This document shows, in pieces, positions 5,167-7,846 of a stretch of 7,846 nt of DNA. The position numbers and the translations under genes are program-made. Under the pieces are notes generated by a model. It was not told where the DNA came from. It searched no databases and worked only from the letters and a program-made list of their open reading frames with translations. How positions within the stretch are numbered: the stretch's first letter is position 1; the number at the start of each line of letters is the position of its first letter. This DNA comes from Balneolaceae bacterium (GTDB lineage Bacteria > Bacteroidota > Rhodothermia > Balneolales > Balneolaceae): the NCBI GenBank assembly GCA_007129085.1, contig SKWF01000263.1, forward strand, positions 1 to 7,846, read 5' to 3'.

Positions 5167-6123
5167 TCAGCTTTTTAGTTTGGAATGTGCCAGTGTAAGT
5201 TCGCAGCAAATACTCCACACCTTTTCTGTTACGTCCTCATTCAACGCATAAGCAGGATATACGTCTGCACCTACTCCCTGCTTAATATCTGTAATTATTC
5301 CTCCGTCCACTTTTGCCGGCTGCATTACGTCCAGCTTATGATTGAAATGTACACCGGTCGTATCTCTGAACCTCTTGGAGGTGCAGATTTCGTAATATAG
5401 GTTAGCAGTAAATTCAGGCGGACGGAAGAAGAGATTCTGTATCCTTGCGATGATGCGCCACCCGGGTTTTACTTTCATCAGGGCCTCCTTCGACATGGTG
5501 GCACCGTTAATTTGAAGGGAGTACGTTTTGATCCCGGCATCGGCAAACTCCTTAGCCATTTTGAATGTGAGCATCAGCAACGCCATCTTCGAATTACGAT
5601 AGTTGATGTATACGCTGTGTTCGCGCGGATTTCCCGGTTCATTGCGGAGATGGTCGAAATCGATCTCTTTCTTTGGATTTAGGAAGTGCTTGATGATGTT
5701 GCTGCCGGCATGAAGAATCCGTGCATCATCTGAATCAGACAGCAGATCCCGCAGCAGCATCGTCATCAGGAACGGTCCGGCTGCGTTGGTGGCAAATGTA
5801 ATTTCTATGCCGTCGGGACTTTGCTTGTAAGGGGCGCCGTGATTAAAATAGGCAGCGTTGTGAATCAGTATGTCCAGCTCCTGATATTTTTCCCGGTATG
5901 TACTGCAAAAATCCCGGATCGATTCGAATGACCCCATATCAACCTGCTCCAGGTGGACTCGATCATTACCGGTTTCCGTGGCTATTTGATCCCGAATGGG
6001 CTGGCTCTTGTCATGATTGCGGCAGGCCATGATTACCGTATGTCCTTCCCCGGCAAATTTCTGTGTTGCCGCTTTCCCGATACCCGAATTGGCACCTGTG
6101 ATGATGACGGTTTTTTGATTCAT
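5167..6123 (-). CDS. Short-chain dehydrogenase/reductase (SDR), retinol-dehydrogenase-like
   Basis: A 318-residue NAD(P)-dependent oxidoreductase of the classical SDR superfamily, cytoplasmic. Rossmann nucleotide-binding motif TGANSGIG is at residues 9-16, and ACRN at 33-36 follows beta-2, a pattern common in NADP-using retinol-dehydrogenase-like members. D62 (VDMGS) contacts adenine, the NNAG equivalent is HNAA at 88-91, and N113 lies in FATNAAGP. The catalytic Ser is S141 (HAGSN), and Y175/K179 form the YxxxK motif (YRNSK). The tail after about residue 210 is longer than in minimal 250-residue SDRs, as in the retinol dehydrogenase/protochlorophyllide reductase-like group. The usual PG after beta-6 is replaced by INGAT, a mild deviation. 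The ATG at 6123 has only a weak AGAG upstream. It probably heads an operon with the small membrane protein gene. A palindromic repeat pair separates it from the upstream hydrolase gene. The substrate is unknown. Confidence 0.9.
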   Translation of the reverse strand: MNQKTVIITGANSGIGKAATQKFAGEGHTVIMACRNHDKSQPIRDQIATETGNDRVHLEQVDMGSFESIRDFCSTYREKYQELDILIHNAAYFNHGAPYKQSPDGIEITFATNAAGPFLMTMLLRDLLSDSDDARILHAGSNIIKHFLNPKKEIDFDHLRNEPGNPREHSVYINYRNSKMALLMLTFKMAKEFADAGIKTYSLQINGATMSKEALMKVKPGWRIIARIQNLFFRPPEFTANLYYEICTSKRFRDTTGVHFNHKLDVMQPAKVDGGIITDIKQGVGADVYPAYALNEDVTEKVWSICCELTLAHSKLKS

Positions 6124-6170
6124 GGTACTCTAATTACGTGTCAAGGACATACAAGGTAGCTGAGTAAAAG

Positions 6171-6295
6171 TCCCCTCCTTTTTAAGGAGGGGATTTAGGG
6201 GTGGTTCAAGTATTGTTATACTGAATTAAACAGTTGTTGTTAGCATCAATAGCTGTGCAACCACCCCCGGCCCCTCCTTCGAAAGGAGGGGAGAT
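6171..6295. repeat. Pair of inverted palindromic repeats (BIME/REP-like element)
   Basis: Unit 1 (6171-6206) has a 10-bp stem TCCCCTCCTT/AAGGAGGGGA with loop TTT, followed by TTTAGGGGTGGTT. Unit 2 (6259-6295) is the inverted copy: AACCACCCCC, then stem CCCCTCCTT/AAGGAGGGG with loop CGA, then AGATT. They flank 52 bp of AT-rich spacer. Extragenic elements with a GGGGATTTAGGGGTGGTT-like core are widespread in bacterial genomes of this kind. The arrangement resembles bacterial interspersed mosaic elements, which are usually mobilised by RAYT transposases; none is in this window. Located between two same-strand genes, it may limit read-through or stabilise the 3' end of the hydrolase mRNA, though no T-tract follows. 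Confidence 0.75.
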
Positions 6296-6317
6296 TCAGA
6301 TTTCATACTCTCATGCG

Positions 6318-7394
6318 TCATTCATAAAGCTTTCCTGAATTAGCGGATTTAATTATGCTGATCATCGCACTGAAAGCAGCACTGTGACCGAAGCCGCTCA
6401 GCTGGTTCACGGTGCCTGTAAAGTAGAGGTCCGTGTCGGGATGATGAAATCCAAACGCTCCAGACTGTCCCCAGCAGCCGATGATCTCCCGGATCGGCTT
6501 GAAGGGAGCGATAAAGCGAGGTGACCACAGTTTTTCCAGTCCGATTCCGAAATAGAACTGGCCGGGGAACCAGATCAGGTTCCACTTTTTTAACTCCTCC
6601 AGATTTTCTTTGGGAAAAAATCGCCCGTTGAAGAAAGCCTTTAGAAATACCATCAGCTCCGAAGCGGTCGAAACCACTCCGCCTTCAGCAGTAACGGAGG
6701 CGATGTAGTTGGGCAGATGGAGCTTTTTGTTCTTGTAATACATTTGAGCCGGAGATTCGTCATTCACATCCCGGTAGGCATAGGTGTTGGACAGATCCAG
6801 CTCATCAAAAATTCTCTCTTTGAAAACATCTGCCAGATCTTTGCCTGCAACTTTTTCGATAATTCGGCCCAGGAGCTGAAAGTTTGTATCGGAATAGCGT
6901 GCCTTCCCTTTTTCTCCCGGCCTGAAATTTGGGGTCATCTTCTTAACATTCTCCAGGGTTCTTCCCAGCGGCCACGGCTCATCCTTACCACCGAAGAGAT
7001 CGTCGGCAGCTTTTTTTCCGTCATCCTGTTTGCCTGAAAAGTAATCAGGAATGCCGGAGGTGTTTGACAGCAGGTGCGTGATGGTAATCTGATCTGTATA
7101 GTCTGTACCTTTCAATACGTGCAGCCCGTCCAGATAGCCTTCCGGAAAGTATTGAGTGATTTTATCATCCAGTTTCAGTTCCCCCTCATTCCTGAGCATC
7201 AATATCATGGTAGTGATACAGAGCTTGGTGACGCTGGCGATAAAAAAACGATCTTCTCTGTTAAGGTTACCGGCAGCTCCACTCCATGAAATGGAACCGT
7301 CACCGTTTTCAACACAGAGGATGGCGCCGTAAACATTTCTGTTTTTTGTCATTTTTTGGACCACTCCGTCAAAATACGATTCGTTACTTTTCAT
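6318..7394 (-). CDS. Serine hydrolase of the beta-lactamase class C / penicillin-binding-like family
   Basis: A 358-residue protein of PF00144, which includes class C beta-lactamases, D-aminopeptidases and esterases. The nucleophile motif is SVTK (S54, K57), as SxxK. GELKLDDKITQYFP at 71-84 and ITHLLSNTSGIPDY at 105-118 are typical of the family. The YxN motif reads YSDTN (Y167, with Asp at the Asn position, a variant found in many esterase-like members). AEGGVVSTASELMVFL lies at 236-251. The third motif region is GQSGAFGF at 309-316, where a Lys/His-x-Gly is usual. There is no signal peptide or membrane anchor, so it is probably cytoplasmic, arguing against a true beta-lactamase; an esterase or peptidase role is more likely. 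The ATG at 7394 lies 18 bp after the stop of the upstream gene, with GGACG nearby as a weak ribosome binding site, so the two are probably co-transcribed. The palindromic repeat follows the stop. Confidence 0.9.
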   Translation of the reverse strand: MKSNESYFDGVVQKMTKNRNVYGAILCVENGDGSISWSGAAGNLNREDRFFIASVTKLCITTMILMLRNEGELKLDDKITQYFPEGYLDGLHVLKGTDYTDQITITHLLSNTSGIPDYFSGKQDDGKKAADDLFGGKDEPWPLGRTLENVKKMTPNFRPGEKGKARYSDTNFQLLGRIIEKVAGKDLADVFKERIFDELDLSNTYAYRDVNDESPAQMYYKNKKLHLPNYIASVTAEGGVVSTASELMVFLKAFFNGRFFPKENLEELKKWNLIWFPGQFYFGIGLEKLWSPRFIAPFKPIREIIGCWGQSGAFGFHHPDTDLYFTGTVNQLSGFGHSAAFSAMISIIKSANSGKLYE

Positions 7395-7412
7395 TTTTTT
7401 TCGTCCATGTTT

Positions 7413-7846
7413 TTACTTTCCATTGTCATCAACTCTCTCCCAGTCTGATCTCATCCTGAACCCGGATTCATGATCCCTCTCCAGTTCCGCTGTCCACCGG
7501 TACGTTTTCGGCCACTCTTTAAACATCGGTTGTACGCTGTAAAGAAACCGTACGGAGAGTTTGCTTTCATTTGGAACCCATCCGCCCGAGGGAATGATCT
7601 CTATTTTCAATCGTTCGCCGGAACGAACCACACTGTATTCCCCGCGGATAAATCCGGTGGACGGGTCTCCGGAGATCTCAAACTGCCCTTTTGTGGAGTC
7701 TCCCGTAAACGCATAGAGGTTTGGAAAAGCCGGATCAAAAACCAGCGACAGGGTATGCTGTTTGTGGCTCCGTGAAATGCGTCGGATTTCAGGCAGATCC
7801 CGGTTCATAGTCAGCTCAATGGTGTGATCATCATTTTGTATTGAGA
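7413..7846 (-). CDS. Hypothetical protein, N-terminus cut by window edge
   Basis: The reading frame is open from its stop (7413-7415) to the right edge. An ATG at 7808 would give 131 residues, but 12 further in-frame codons upstream (SIQNDDHTIELT) read without a stop and continue the protein's style, so the true start probably lies outside the window. The visible part has no membrane segment. It is rich in charged and aromatic residues and in beta-type stretches (HTLSLVFDP, GEYSVVRSGERLKIEIIPSG, SKLSVRFLYSV, KTYRWTAELE), suggesting a beta-rich domain such as a beta-sandwich or barrel. I do not recognise a family. Its stop lies 18 bp before the serine hydrolase start, so the two likely form an operon. 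Confidence 0.7.
   Translation of the reverse strand, partial: SIQNDDHTIELTMNRDLPEIRRISRSHKQHTLSLVFDPAFPNLYAFTGDSTKGQFEISGDPSTGFIRGEYSVVRSGERLKIEIIPSGGWVPNESKLSVRFLYSVQPMFKEWPKTYRWTAELERDHESGFRMRSDWERVDDNGK

Noticed and set aside
5138..5218. Extended N-terminus for the 86-residue membrane protein, overlapping the SDR gene
   Set aside because: The extra residues derive from the SDR 3' end and intergenic DNA, and the ATG at 5137 directly precedes the first helix.
6171..6295. CRISPR or insertion-sequence terminal repeats
   Set aside because: There are only two inverted units, no regular spacers, no transposase between them and no target-site duplication seen; a REP-like doublet fits better.

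Overview
The window looks like a chromosomal segment of a Bacteroidota- or Balneolota-type bacterium, possibly halotolerant. This is inferred from AT-rich intergenic DNA, mostly weak or absent Shine-Dalgarno sequences, a small AraC-type regulator of a kind I associate with this group, an exported Ig-like/DUF3494 protein that is extremely acidic, and a paired GGGGATTTAGGGGTGG-type palindromic repeat. No rRNA, tRNA, CRISPR array, transposase or phage gene was found.

Left part (1-2350) is AT-rich and sparsely coding. It holds a 186-residue AraC-type regulator (+, 202-762) whose N-terminal half resembles a heavy-metal-associated (ferredoxin-like) fold. About 500 bp without an intact gene follow, with hints of eroded coding sequence on the minus strand. 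Then come a 37-residue lysine-rich microprotein gene (-, 1307-1420) with a clear Shine-Dalgarno and a hairpin terminator, and a 67-residue two-helix membrane protein (-, 1726-1929). A 423-bp divergent intergenic region with repeats ends this part.

Middle part (2353-4765), plus strand. The first gene encodes a 447-residue exported protein: signal peptide, SbsA-type Ig-like domain (Big_5), then a DUF3494 ice-binding/adhesin-like beta-solenoid. Hypercharged Asp/Glu/Arg segments interrupt both folds. A strong intrinsic terminator follows. Next is an exported PIG-L/LmbE zinc deacetylase with intact AHPDDE and HxDH motifs.

Right part (4877-7846) is all minus strand, denser in genes and visibly richer in G+C. 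In transcription order it holds a hypothetical protein cut by the window edge, a class C beta-lactamase-like serine hydrolase 18 bp downstream, a palindromic repeat pair, a short-chain dehydrogenase (SDR) and a small three-helix membrane protein 29 bp downstream. Hypothetical plus hydrolase, and SDR plus membrane protein, look like two two-gene operons separated by the repeat element.

The left half reads as a surface/stress-response locus: a regulator, two tiny genes and a secreted surface protein, with shared palindrome half-sites and repeated motifs in the intergenic DNA. That they form one regulon is inference. The right half looks like ordinary metabolic or accessory genes. No clear multi-gene novel system is evident. 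The most distinctive objects are the microprotein gene, the HMA-like/AraC fusion and the charged insertions in the ice-binding-like protein.
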